Source: Meandrina meandrites (Eukaryota; Cnidaria; Anthozoa; Scleractinia; Meandrinidae). From it: 64,000 nucleotides of DNA. The position numbers were made by a program, and so were the translations under genes. Numbering within the stretch: the stretch's first letter is position 1; every line of letters begins with the position of its first letter. Below the pieces are notes generated by a model that saw nothing but the letters and a program-made list of their open reading frames with translations, did not search any database and was not told where the DNA came from. Below are positions 11,226-21,829 of the stretch, in pieces. Where the stretch lies: contig OY855908.1 in NCBI GenBank assembly GCA_963693305.1, positions 6,662,501-6,726,500 on the forward strand, written 5' to 3'.

Positions 11226-13187
11226 ATGAAAGTCGCCGCCCTACTTCTGTTTACTGTGATTGCTATTCTGTTTAGCGTGGCTTGTTCTATGAGTGCGAGA
11301 GAAATCTTTGCGGAAACAAAAGGTAAAACCTACTTTGAAAAACTTTTGTTCCTATACAAATAATAACGTCGCATACATTTAGATAGCTTCAGCCTTGTTG
11401 TTAAAAAAGGGTTAAATGACTTTTCCTATTTCTAAGATTGATTTCTATCTTCGAAATGAGCGCATTTTCAAAAAGACTAGTAAAAAGAGTATTGAGGTTA
11501 AAGGCCAAATGTCCGTTAATATTCCAGTATTTACAAGGTTTTTGATAATTAATTTGACCATCATTACGCCGATCCAATAGTTGTGTGTTCAAACAATACT
11601 GACATCCTTTAAGCAGAACAGATCAACTGAACGTGTTTTCTTCCATTCTGGTGTTAACAGTACATGGAAATGTAAGATGCGAATTTTAGCTTTCGTTATA
11701 GTCACGTTAAACGCTTCCTTCTTTTAAATACTCCCAGAAAATTTTTATTTAAGTCATTAAAAATTCCACCACAACTGAAGGCTTCGATTTTGTTAGCATG
11801 GATTTCGGCTATAAAAAATCAAAAAACCGAATCTAAGTTTGTTTGTATTCATCATTTCCTTTGACTGACAAAATAAATTATAATTGTTACCTTTTTCTTC
11901 TCGGACATCCAACTATTTTGGTGAAAAAAAAAATCTCTGACAAAAATTACTTCTACTCACCGATCTTCTCTTGGAAGGCGGGAATTTTACTCTTGTAATA
12001 CTTTTGTCTTGCCTTTTAAGGGTGTTTATCTTTTTCCCCCTCTAACTCATTATTAGCATCCCTTACAGGCGGAGTACGTGGGAGTAGCAACATTTCTAGA
12101 TACTTATGCTATAGAAAGTATAGTAAGGCAACGGTCAGACTCGTGAGTTACTAAACTCTCGAGAGATTTTATTCTGCCGTCTAGCTTATAAGACGAACAG
12201 TAAACAAATTCAGTATGCAATCTACAATTTTTTTTAACTACTCTCTCTGTAACTCAAGGCGGTTAGCACTTATTTTCCAATTCCTCGTTATTATTTTTTT
12301 CTTTCAGACATGAATGATGACTATGCAGATGATGGAAATCAAGCTGACTTACAAAGTTAGTAGTTTGTTTGGTCGTTGTTTAAAAGCGGAGAGAAACTGG
12401 AGATGAGTGTATATTGCTACGATGTTAAACGATTGCTTGCTTGAAAATAATCCACAACTGACAGATAGCAAAAAGTTTCCAATTGACATTTTAGCTTCTT
12501 GATAAAATAGAGATATCTCACTACTTTGTTTAAAAAGCAAAGGCATAACTGGTGTAAATGTCAATTAATAACCCCAGCTGATAATCTACTTGATCATCCG
12601 TAAGCATCATTTATCAAGAAACCAAGATTGCCCATTTATTTTTTGTTTATTTGTTAAGTCATTAATTTATTTGCTTGTTGTTTTGTTCTTTGTAGAGCGA
12701 GGATACTATTGGATTGTCTCAGATTGGGGCCCGGTTAGTTTTCAAATATTGTATGACTATCATAGTTGTCAAATAACGTAACGATATAAAGCTGGTGAAT
12801 ACCACACTACTGGTAATACATCTACCAGAAGAACAAAATATCAACCAAATTCAGATTAACAAACGGAGAGCAAGGAAAAAGGTAGATAAAAATATGCAGA
12901 GAGAAAAATCGCAACTCATGCAGTCATGATTTAACAGCAATGGGAGTGTCAAGATTTCTTATGTGAATATGAAATTTAGTCAGGCGTTGACAAGTTTCTG
13001 TATAGCGCAGCCCTGCTATGGCAATATTTGAAAAGAGAGTACTTGTAGAATTAAGGTTACTGTTAACCTCTTTTTACAGTGGTTAAAGTGGTAAAAAATT
13101 AAACAGCATGCATTCATGTTACATATTCTAATTACAAATGTTGTTAATTCACAGTGTCGATGTCAAAACGATAGGGAGACTGAATGA
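11226..13187 (+). CDS. Four-exon gene for a small secreted peptide precursor
   Basis: Exon 1 (11226-11322) starts MKVAALLLFTVIAILFSVAC, a classic signal peptide with a hydrophobic core at residues 3-19, and ends at donor G|GTAAAA in phase 1. Exon 2 (12308-12355, after TTTTTTTCTTTCAG) is acidic (MNDDYADDGNQADLQ) and phase 1-1. Exon 3 (12696-12733, after TTTTGTTCTTTGTAG) supplies Lys-Arg and then YYWIVSDWGP, ending in phase 0 at GTTAGT. Exon 4 (13155-13187, after TTGTTAATTCACAG) adds CRCQNDRETE and a stop. All four join in frame to about 71 residues. The layout of signal, acidic propeptide, dibasic site and short mature part is that of a processed secreted peptide. SDWGPCRC also resembles the start of a thrombospondin type-1 repeat, so this may be a truncated TSP1 protein. 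Function unknown; transcript evidence is lacking. Confidence 0.5.
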
Positions 13188-15186
13188 GAGAGGTATCATG
13201 TACGACAAAACCTTGTCACTTAATCCGCGCTCCGCGGTTCAAGCAAGTTTGTCAATGTCATCAATGACGAGAATTCCAAACTGGCAGGTCTTTCGTCATG
13301 TCGCAGACTAAATAACAAAAGCAACTAGCATTTTACTAGGAGTTCTGTATTGGCAAATTAATCTTGAAATGTTCTGAGCTTTTGTTGACTAGAATAAGAC
13401 TGATAAAAAACCCGCTTAAAGGCTTGAATGATTAGTTCTTTTACGGTTGTCTACAACAAGTTCAACTTTGTTTTACTTTCGTTCCAGTTTTGCTTGGAGT
13501 AAGATGTGGCTGTACAGTATCGTACTCTTGACTTTCTACAATTCTTATTAACGTAGACATCGGTTACTTTACCGCAATGAATACATGAAAGACATGCGTG
13601 AGACTTTACCATTGTTAGGAGGCTCAACACAAAAATGTCGCATTTAAAAATCGTTAAAGGACGTGATATCTTTTTTCTTATACTTTTAATGACCTTCAGA
13701 TCAGGGATTCTTACTTTTTAGCTCAACAAATAAGCAGAGTGAGCATTTAGGAGTTTCATTACCAGAGTGCGTGTTGAAAGAAAAAAATTAAAAGGCTGCT
13801 AGAAATTAAACTAGAAACTAAAAAAAACAATCTGCGCACATGATAATTGATTTAAAATCCTTTACCACAACATCTCGTAAAAAATGTTCTTGTTTCCTGA
13901 AATATGCAAACGCCCATGAATGATTATGAAACTCGATAATAGCGTTGGATCTCTCATCGGACTCGTTAACAGTTAAATTTTTTCAGTGTCAACACATATC
14001 CCCTAAACAACCTTTATTTTGGTCATATAATACATATCGAAAATTGCTTCCCTCTGGTTATCCTCTTGTTGCATGATATTTGAATTTAAGTAACTGGAGT
14101 AGGACCGTCAAGGAGCTTCCTTTGTCTTCCAAATCAAGAATACATAACAAAATATTAAAAGTCTTTATTTTTATTTAGTTAACAACATTATTTACTACAC
14201 AGCTCGTATTAAAATAGCACATTGACAAATCATAACTGACTATCTAAAACTCATAGTTTTAGATTGGAAAGTTAACGGGCCGAGAACTGCTCGAACTAGA
14301 CATTCGAAATACATTCAATAGTTGAACAAGTGATAGAACGTTCAAAGCCTTTACGTGTCGCACATGAAAAAAAAAATTGTCATGTGAAGCATACACTTTT
14401 CTGTTCGTATTCTGTTGTTTTCATGGTCAAAAATCCTATCCTATTTCGAGGTATACTAACCACTTAGCGTTATATCGTTGTAACACTACTTATCGATACT
14501 ATTAGAGGGTAACTATTAACAGTTTGTAGCTCTAAAGTGTTTTGGTCATATACATCATTACATGAACAGTGCATTAGCGATAAAGTAACCCACTAGTGTC
14601 GCATATTTCGACTCCCCGCCAAAAGTAAAATAAAAAAATACACACGACAATTATGAAAGCCTCGCGGACATATTTCCATACAAAGCAGTTGTCGTTACAT
14701 TAAGTAACAAAGTGAACAAGTGTCGTTGTTTTCAATATGAAGACAAAACGTAGCAGGAAAGAGAGTACCCGAATCAATATACATATATAATGTATGGAAG
14801 CTAAAATATGGAAGCTACGTATATATAAAACAGAAAAAGAATTTATTCTCTTATGTTTATTAGCATAATGAAATTCCTTTTCGAGTTCCACGTCATCTAC
14901 AGATAATGTACCTATTCATAGTTTACTGCTCGGGCATATAACTATATACATATTATGCTTATGTGTATTACTATCTATTTCTGTGTAAAATTGCGATAAA
15001 ACAAAGGAAATAATGGAGCTGTGCACTTCTTCTTTCCTCTGCATCATTCAGAAAAATATACGAAATACGTTGACTACTGTAATTTAATTTCGTGATTTGT
15101 CAGTATCCCGCAGATCAATTGTATATAATTATAACTGCCTCTACCTTCGGCATCTGCAAATTTTGCTCAACCTAGCCTCTTCCATA
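13188..15186. other. Intergenic stretch; no gene seen
   Basis: AT-rich DNA with scattered acceptor-like sites (for example TACTTTCGTTCCAG near 13486) but no exon I can defend. The lower end contains the likely 3' UTR of the - strand Roco gene. Confidence 0.5.
14842..14862 (-). promoter_or_regulatory. Candidate poly(A) signals of the Roco gene
   Basis: Two AATAAA hexamers on - (TTTATT at 14842-14847 and 14857-14862) lie about 330 bp beyond the death-domain stop codon. They are the nearest canonical signals I found downstream of it. Confidence 0.4.
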
Positions 15187-15380
15187 TTACATTATGTCTG
15201 CAATAGCTGGAAGTTCGCATTCGACTAACGTGTCATAGACTTCTCCCACGCTCAAGTGGCGGTAATTTCCAACAATACCCAAGACAACGTCGCACGGGTT
15301 TCTGACTCTCTTGTCAAGAAAGTCGATATCGATTTGAGACAAGCCTAACCGTTCTGCCAACAGTTTCCATTCGTCTCTAC
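15187..15380 (-). CDS. Roco gene, last exon: death domain
   Basis: The exon follows the acceptor TTTTCTGTTTTAG at 15381 and begins with the last two bases of a Gly codon (phase 1), matching the preceding exon. It reads RDEWKLLAERLGLSQIDIDF and ends ELPAIADIM-stop. The W-x-x-LA-x-x-LGL pattern, the following acidic I-D-x-L helix and the final L-x-x-A-x-I helix are those of helices 2-6 of a death domain. Helix 1 ([10 protein letters not shown]) is supplied by the preceding exon. Death domains mediate homotypic assembly of signalling complexes, so this is the likely output module of the GTPase. The open frame above 15380 is intron and should not be translated. Confidence 0.8.
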
Positions 15381-15487
15381 CTAAAACAGAAAATGTAAAT
15401 ACAACTTCTTCAATTTTTTGTAAAGTGAAGAAATCATCGTCGCAGTTGTCTTTCCAAATAAAGCGATTGCAGAGAAGCCAAAAAGAA

Positions 15488-15550
15488 AACGTGATTCGAA
15501 CGTGTGACTTCCGCGATAGAGGTGCGATTCTCTGCTTTGAAGCCACACAT
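15488..15550 (-). repeat. Decayed tRNA-like relic
   Basis: On - this contains the T-arm side (CGAACGTGTGACTTCCGCG against CGAACCCGTGACCTCCGCG) and the 5' end TGAAGCCACACATT of the tRNA-like sequence found at 56187-56258. About 20 nt of the D-arm is missing. The neighbouring GGTCAATTGTGAGCTCATA at 15753 matches the flank of the younger array, so the whole repeat was once here, inside the last intron of the Roco gene. Confidence 0.6.
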
Positions 15551-15717
15551 TATATTATATTAGAAATAATTGCCACTGGAACATTTTTTTTCTTAACTCA
15601 GTTATTTTGTAGTTAACGCAATTAATTTAGTTGATCTGTAGACAATGTATTGTAAAGTAATTTAACACATCTCTTAGAAAGACCATTGTTTTGTTAGGAT
15701 ATCGTGTTAAAAATAAA

Positions 15718-15742
15718 GAATGATGATGATGATGATGATGAT
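15718..15742. repeat. (GAT)n microsatellite
   Basis: Eight tandem ATG/GAT trinucleotides in the last Roco intron. Confidence 0.9.
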
Positions 15743-15902
15743 GTTTGAATAAGGTCAATTGTGAGCTCATAATGTTCCCGTGATAGTGATAAAATGACAA
15801 ATGAAGTCTTCGGATCTATCATCTATTAGAATTGCAGGAAAAAGAGTGTAAGGGTTTGCAATTCTAAAAGCAATTGTACTGAGAAACCTGACCAGAAAAT
15901 CA

Positions 15903-15970
15903 GAGATTCAACGAGATTTAAACCCATTCCTCCCCCATTAAAATTAAGATACCACTGAGCTACAAAGCAA
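15903..15970 (-). repeat. Second decayed tRNA-like relic
   Basis: AGATTCAACGAGATTTAAACC and, further on, CCACTGAGCTACAAAGC correspond to GGCTTCAACGGGATTCGAACC and CCAACTGAGCTATGAAGCC of the 56187 copy. The preceding GAAACCTGACCAGAAAATC matches its 3' terminator hairpin region. It is heavily substituted and surely inactive. Confidence 0.55.
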
Positions 15971-16951
15971 TTGATGAGTCAATTGTGAGTCTGTTCCCGT
16001 AGAACTAGCGATAGAATGACAAAATAAATTAAGTATATCAAGATGAGGTCCAACAATTTTTCGATTCGAAATGCGAGATGTTATTTACTCGGAAACAAAT
16101 GCAATAATGACCCCAATAATTACGCTTAACAACGCTGTACCGCGTTTCGAAAATTTACTCTTAAAACACCAAGTTTTCTGTTTGTAGTCTGCTTTTCCAC
16201 TTACTAGAGAGGCTAAATGTCAAATCCTTCCTTTGCGAAAAAGGGATACGCCGAACATCAAGATCCTCATTCAGCAGAGGCCCTGGTTTAAACAAATAAA
16301 AGCATAAAACTATTTATTATTCAAAAAATTCGCGCAATGCCCATATATGGTCAGAAAGTCATTGTTATCCGTCATCCATACATAATTACAGATATCCTGC
16401 CATGCCAAGATTCGCCTGAAATCTTGCAAAGCGCTGCACAACCACAGTTTTTCTCGCTGCAAAATCCATTTTATTTTTAAAAAGTTATCCTGCTGAACCG
16501 GAATATCGTCTGATTTAATTCAAGTTGGCCTACGGCCTCCTCGGCTCTGTATGAGACGATATTCACTGCGATTTCGCAGGAAAATTGTTAAATTAATATA
16601 TATTTAGGAGACAACTTACCTGACTGAATATTTAGTTATTTCCAAAATAATCAATAACATATAGTGTTTTCAGTTTATTACAAATGTCAGTGATACGTTG
16701 ACAAGCTGATGTTAAAATTCGAAATAATAATAAAGACTGCACACTTTTGCCACCAATACCAACCGATTTTGCTAGAGAATAATGTAACATTCGATGTCGG
16801 AATACGCTGTTGCTGTTACAAATGAGTTGTGAGTGGACGGGGTACTGAGCAGTATTTTTGGAAAGGTAGCCACGAGCCAAACAAATTTCTCAGTAAGAGG
16901 CTAGCTACATAACTATAAGGGACTATCGTGGCATTTAGTGCGTTAACTCAC

Positions 16952-17140
16952 CTGTAGTACCGGCAGGCGTGATCTCCCTTAAGTACTTCACTACGTCAGT
17001 TCTGTTCTCATATTTAGCTTGAATGGCAAGAGAGCGAATCCAAAGTTTGGTCCCGGGTTTAATATCCTTGAGAACACATGCCTGAGACTGAATGGACTTT
17101 AAACCACCATCCGGGAGTGCAAGTGTCTGACCTTCCGGTT
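16952..17140 (-). CDS. Roco gene, duplicated module exon 2 (63 codons)
   Basis: Acceptor TTGTCTAAG at 17141; donor ACAG|GTGAGT at 16951; phase 1 in and out; length 189 nt. The frame used by the splice sites reads [20 protein letters not shown], then [20 protein letters not shown] and [14 protein letters not shown]. It is fully open and homologous to the upstream exon at 17631-17873 (shared LALPDG, IQS, W-I-R, ENRTDVV-YLREIT). The final [10 protein letters not shown] supplies death-domain helix 1 for the last exon. The longest ORF visible here is in another frame and is spurious. Confidence 0.75.
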
Positions 17141-17630
17141 CTTAGACAATGATATAGAGATATGTTAGCAGATTTATGACACAGTTTTTGTTGCCGATTA
17201 ATCACTATCTTAATAAATAAAAAATACTCACATCTCATTGGTCGAAAGCCGATAAATGTTTTCACATGAAAGCTGTGTCGATAGGTAACAACTAAATTTA
17301 ATTGCGTTGCTTAGAGTTTCACAGCAAGTTAACGTGACAGTTTCATCACTCACGTTAGAAAGTCTTCAAGTCGTTGAGACGACCAAGCTACATGCCCACT
17401 ATAGCTGTTAATCAAAAAGCGTTCTGGAAATTAACAATCGATGTCAGATCATGCTGTTTGTGTTACAGCTGAGCAGTTATGAGTACTGCTATGTGCCAGG
17501 GAACGAGGTGCAGAGTACTGTGAGATTATTTTGAAGATGTAGAGGTTACTCCACGAACCAAACGACTTCTGGTTAGGAGGCTATCTGCATAAGGACTATG
17601 GTTGGTCTTCATTGCCCTTCTTATACTCAC

Positions 17631-17873
17631 CTATAATATCGGCAGCTGTTATCTCCCTTAAGTACTCCACTACGTCAGTCCTGTTTTCTGATATAGCTTG
17701 ACTGGCAAAGCAGCGGATCCAACGTTTGGTCTCGGGTTCTGGATTAGCTAGGGAATTTGAATCCAACTGTAGACTCTCTTGGAACCGAGACAAGACACCC
17801 TTGGGACCACACACCTCCGACTGAATGGGAGACATAACGCCGTCCGGAAGAGCAAGTGCTCGACCATCCATTC
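17631..17873 (-). CDS. Roco gene, duplicated module exon 1 (81 codons)
   Basis: Acceptor TTTTCTAAG at 17874; donor ATAG|GTGAGT at 17630; phase 1-1; 243 nt. It reads MDGRALALPDGVMSPIQSEV, then a stretch absent from its paralogue, then TKRWIRCFASQAISENRTDV and VEYLREITAADIIG. Because it and the exon at 16952-17140 share both phases, either could be skipped without a frameshift, so alternative or mutually exclusive use is possible. I do not recognise the module; ENRTDVVEYL is faintly ankyrin-like. Confidence 0.75.
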
Positions 17874-18593
17874 CTTAGAAAATGGCATAGAGATGTGTCA
17901 ACAGATTACCGGGAGATATTTTGTTGTCGATCAATCACTATCTTAATAATAATATTACCGCAATTACTTGTATCGGATTAGGATTGTCCAAACTGGCGAT
18001 AATTAACAATTTTAATTATTAATTACGAGACTATTCGACAGTTAAAGTTTAACCACTTTAATTGTATCGCTATCATCACTTATGTCAGATGATCGTCGAG
18101 AAACAACTTAAAAACGCAAGAGGCCGCTCATACCGAAAATGTTTGCGTACTAAGAAACAAAGAATTGAGGTAAAAAGTAGTCTTACTTCATAAAGACGTA
18201 TTTCCAAAAATATGAACAAGCAAAATAACCCAGCTTGGGATGCTTGACACATTTGCACTGGTAAAACGAATTTGTTGGGAACGTCTGTTCTGTTCAATCC
18301 CGAATTTTACCCCAAAATTAAAAATCGAATTCTTATACTAATACTGAACTTTTCTATATGCTAGGGTAAAGCCACTTACGAGGAATATTCTGGACAACAT
18401 TAGTTATGCGAACCCAAACAAAAGTACATGGTAAAAACGTACTTACTTAGATACTACTGCTTTATTACACATTTTTTTAGGCATCTTGAATCGTATCATG
18501 CACCTTCGAATATATATCTATGTACTTCACTGGTAAGCGATAACGTAATTTATCTTTTAAGTGATCGTACATAGAACAGAACAGGGTGTTCAC

Positions 18594-18663
18594 CTTCCAT
18601 GGAAACTATTCGTTTTCCATCAGTTTGAGTGACATCGACATCACGTCCATAAGCTGCTTGCTG
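18594..18663 (-). CDS. Roco gene, linker exon (70 nt)
   Basis: It follows GTGTCTTAATAG (a weak pyrimidine tract; a CAG three bases on is an alternative) and ends CCATGGAAG|GTGAAC. It reads QQAAYGRDVDVTQTDGKRIV then SME, phase 0 in and phase 1 out. That is exactly what is needed to join the ROC-COR exon (phase 0) to the duplicated module (phase 1). The phase fit is the main evidence, as the exon has no recognisable domain. Confidence 0.6.
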
Positions 18664-20129
18664 CTATTAAGACACAAAATAGACGTTTAATTATGGTTCG
18701 TTACGGACAAACATTAGTACATTGTAGTACGGTTGCCTACACAATATCAAGACAATTCTTTAGGTATCATAACGAAAAACGCATTTTTGCCCAAACTTAA
18801 TTAAGGTGCATTTTTTTGTAATTTTAAACGACATTTTAAAAGGATATCTAGCGTTTCTCAGATTCCTATGGAAACGAGGCAGTGTTCCTGTAAAAGCCCT
18901 CTAATTGTTTTGGCATATTTCTTTTATGTTAAGATTTTCATGCACTTATTCTAATTAAGGTATCAGGTGCCCTTTCAGACCGCTTCTCGAAAAGTCGCGA
19001 AATTCGCGCGCCTAATCCTAATTTATTCTCTCAAACTGCGTTCCGACTTAATAAATGTATATTTCTGGTTTGGAGTCTATTTTTGTGAATTTTATGTCTG
19101 ATTCCAGTTTTTTGACATTTTCTAACAAATGACCCATGATCATATCACTCCCCCAGAAATTGATGGAATTTAAACTTATTGACATTTTTGGGAACCGCAG
19201 ATGTTGTTCTTTAAAAAGGTGTCTGCGATTGGCGATTGGTTTCCTTGTTTTCGAAATATTGTATTTCAAAGTTTGGTGATCGGTTTTCGGGAGGTTATCC
19301 GTGAGAAAATGTGAATATCTCCGAAACAAAGCCGAAAAATAAAATTCCCAGACATCTTATTTTAGCTAAGGTTTAAATCTCGCAACACGCGAAATCTGAA
19401 GTCAATCGATTAAAATCCGTGTGACTTGGAGATCCGAGAATATGCCGTAAATCGCAATTTTTTATTGCCGAGAAAACTGCCCCTAAAGTTTTTGGGCCCC
19501 CTGCAGCGACAATGGAGGTCATAAGGACCTTGCTTATTGAAAATACGCACTTGAACAAGCAAAATAAATTTTATAGGAAGTGTTTAATGTTGAAAAGAAG
19601 CTTAACCATAGAGCATTTGAAAATTAGGAACAGATCTTTGCATGTCGTATTTTTTGACACGCGTGCTGTGACGTCACAGGCTCGGAAATCATTACGCAAG
19701 ACTAGTATATGCTCTTTTTTTAATCTAAAATAAAATATTAACTAGCTGAAGCTATCCAGTAGTCTTCAGCTTGCTATTTAACATTAAAATACATAGCTAA
19801 TAAGATATCTATGGCAAATAGAAAGAATTTGTCACGGTCTACATGTATACGACGGTCTACAGCGTGTTGTGTAAAAGATTATCATAATATTCTATTTCTA
19901 TCTGATGTAGACCGTGTAGACCGTGTAGGTCGTCGGATCTCAGGTTTCAAGCACGTAAGGAGTTTGGTTGTAAAGTATAAACCCTTGCATTAAGGGCAGT
20001 GGGATAAAACTGTGTTTTCCGTTTTTCTGTGTGCGATTCTAACTTCCTCTGCTGAGCTCAGATCTCTGAGCAGCGTGATAAACGCTTATGTGTGGAGCCT
20101 GTGTTCGTCTTCTACATGAACTGCTCATG

Positions 20130-20300
20130 AAAATATAACTTTACACTTTACACTTTAATGAAATTGACACTCCCCTTACGGGGCTTTTCAGTGACAATAA
20201 ATTACAATAAAAATTACAATTATAAAATTATAAAAATTACAATGATAAGCATTACAATGATAAAAAAATTACAATGATAAAAATTTGGATAAAATGAATT
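20130..20300 (-). repeat. Possible 3' end of a non-LTR element
   Basis: CTCCCCTTACGGGGCTTTTC forms a short stem-loop, followed on + by repeated ATTACAATGATAAAAA-type units. A hairpin with a simple-repeat tail is how several CR1/L2-like LINE 3' ends look. No coding part remains. Confidence 0.35.
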
Positions 20301-20959
20301 ACTCCTAATTAATCTATGTTAAAAACTCCTCCATTAATTTTGATTTTAAATGAAATTTAAAAGATGAAGAAGTTTTAAGGGTTTTAAGGGTTTTAAGGGT
20401 TTTAACTTTGTCACGCCAATTTACAGTGTAGATTTACTGGTTAGCATCACCACAAGGAGATCAAAGGACATAACGCTTTGTTCATTGCACTATCGAGAAT
20501 CTTGCGCATATTGTTGAACGCGCACCCTTTTCCGAACAATTTTAGTCCAAATTGTGTCAAAACCGGAAGTGCAAAAACTCACCGTTTTTACTGTGCCATT
20601 TTTAAACGTGCAAACTTAGATAAATGAAATACTGCTTTTTGAAAAGGTCGCATTGAAAGGATAAAATACTGCAAAATTCATTCTCATCATAAAGTCATGG
20701 CAACAGCTGAAAAGGGTTAATGCACTCAGACAATTGTAGGTGTCTGCTTAATTAGGCAAATCTGTCAGCGAAACCGTCGTCTTTTCATATTTGTTGTGCA
20801 AGCCACGAAATTCGATACAACACGGGCTCCAGGCGCACTCTAAAAGTTGAAACAACACGTGCTGATAATAACGCGGTTATTTATCGGTAACTTTCAATGA
20901 ACCCAAAACCATCGATGTTTTTTAGTTGATGCTCAGTTTCTCCTTAATTTTATAGAACA

Positions 20960-21157
20960 ATGAGGGTCCCAGGAAAGCAAAGAACAAAACGTGCCAGGCA
21001 AAAATACATGTATGCAAAGACCGCCGCCACTACGAATGATGCGGACAATAACAACGTCGTTTCTCCTCGAGACTTGCTTCTTGAAGAAATGAAATTCTTT
21101 TATCTCAGTGTTAATTCTTCTTGGGAAGATCGCACATTTTCATGTAACACTTGTTGA
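20960..21157 (+). CDS. Uncertain small ORF, 65 codons
   Basis: MRVPGKQRTKRARQKYMYAK continues to a stop at 21157, 4 nt after a possible acceptor TTCTCCTTAATTTTATAG. The start is very basic and the middle Asn/Asp-rich. No family is recognised. It lies antisense within a Roco intron and may be chance. Confidence 0.2.
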   Translation: MRVPGKQRTKRARQKYMYAKTAATTNDADNNNVVSPRDLLLEEMKFFYLSVNSSWEDRTFSCNTC

Positions 21158-21829
21158 ACACGCATGTTATGAAATCAACAACAGCTTTCAAAATGTAATT
21201 CTTTGAAGATGGTTACTGTTTATGACAAACATATTCGACATATTCACCCTCCGCTTTTTGGACGGAACAAAGAGCGAAGGGTTCTGTTAACGCTTTTCGC
21301 CTTTCTTGACACCTATTTACATATACGACCACTTACATTTTACATATAACAAAACCTAAAGCGAAGAAAATATCTACCGCAGCGCGTTCCTGTTCGATCG
21401 AAAATGATTCGACTCACGCGTTCGATATCGCAAGCCGGTTGATTGATGACATGCATCAGTTACCTTGATGACAAACGAATAACAATGCAATTCTACATTT
21501 TTACGAAAAAAAGCAATACAAAACGATAAAAACATATTTTTTACAATGGATTATGTCTCAGAGTCGTATGAACTTTCATATTATGCGAAAATAAAAAATA
21601 GCATTTTTTCATGAAAAAAAGAGCATCTGATACCTTAAACCACAAGGGGAGTTTGTGGGAGTTTAAAAGAAGGGTAATAATTAATGCATTGTGGTCAGGA
21701 GGTATGATTTGCAACAAGGGGTCCAAAGGAATTGAAAATGAAATTAACTGATTGAAAAGAAAAGGACAATAACGTAAAAAGAGGCCTTGAAATACTGATT
21801 GTAAGGACTCATAGTCATCATAAACCAAC

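Larger units (their letters stand above)
16780..17955 (-). repeat. Tandem genomic duplication covering one Roco exon and its introns
   Basis: About 16780-17225 and 17440-17955 are homologous in introns as well as exons. Shared intron landmarks include CTGTTGCTGTTACA/CTGTTTGTGTTACA, AGGAGGCTATCTGCATAA/GAGGCTAGCTACATAA and AATCACTATCTTAATAA. The event copied a phase 1-1 exon, so both copies can stay in the reading frame. Confidence 0.75.
18670..21829 (-). other. Long Roco intron; repeat fragments only
   Basis: Between the linker exon and the ROC-COR exon I see only AT-rich DNA, a GACGTCACAG element near 19670, three AGGGTTTTA-type tandem units near 20375-20402, and a likely LINE 3' end near 20130. 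A 65-codon + strand ORF at 20960-21157 after a possible acceptor (CTTAATTTTATAG) has no domain and no partner exon. Confidence 0.5.
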
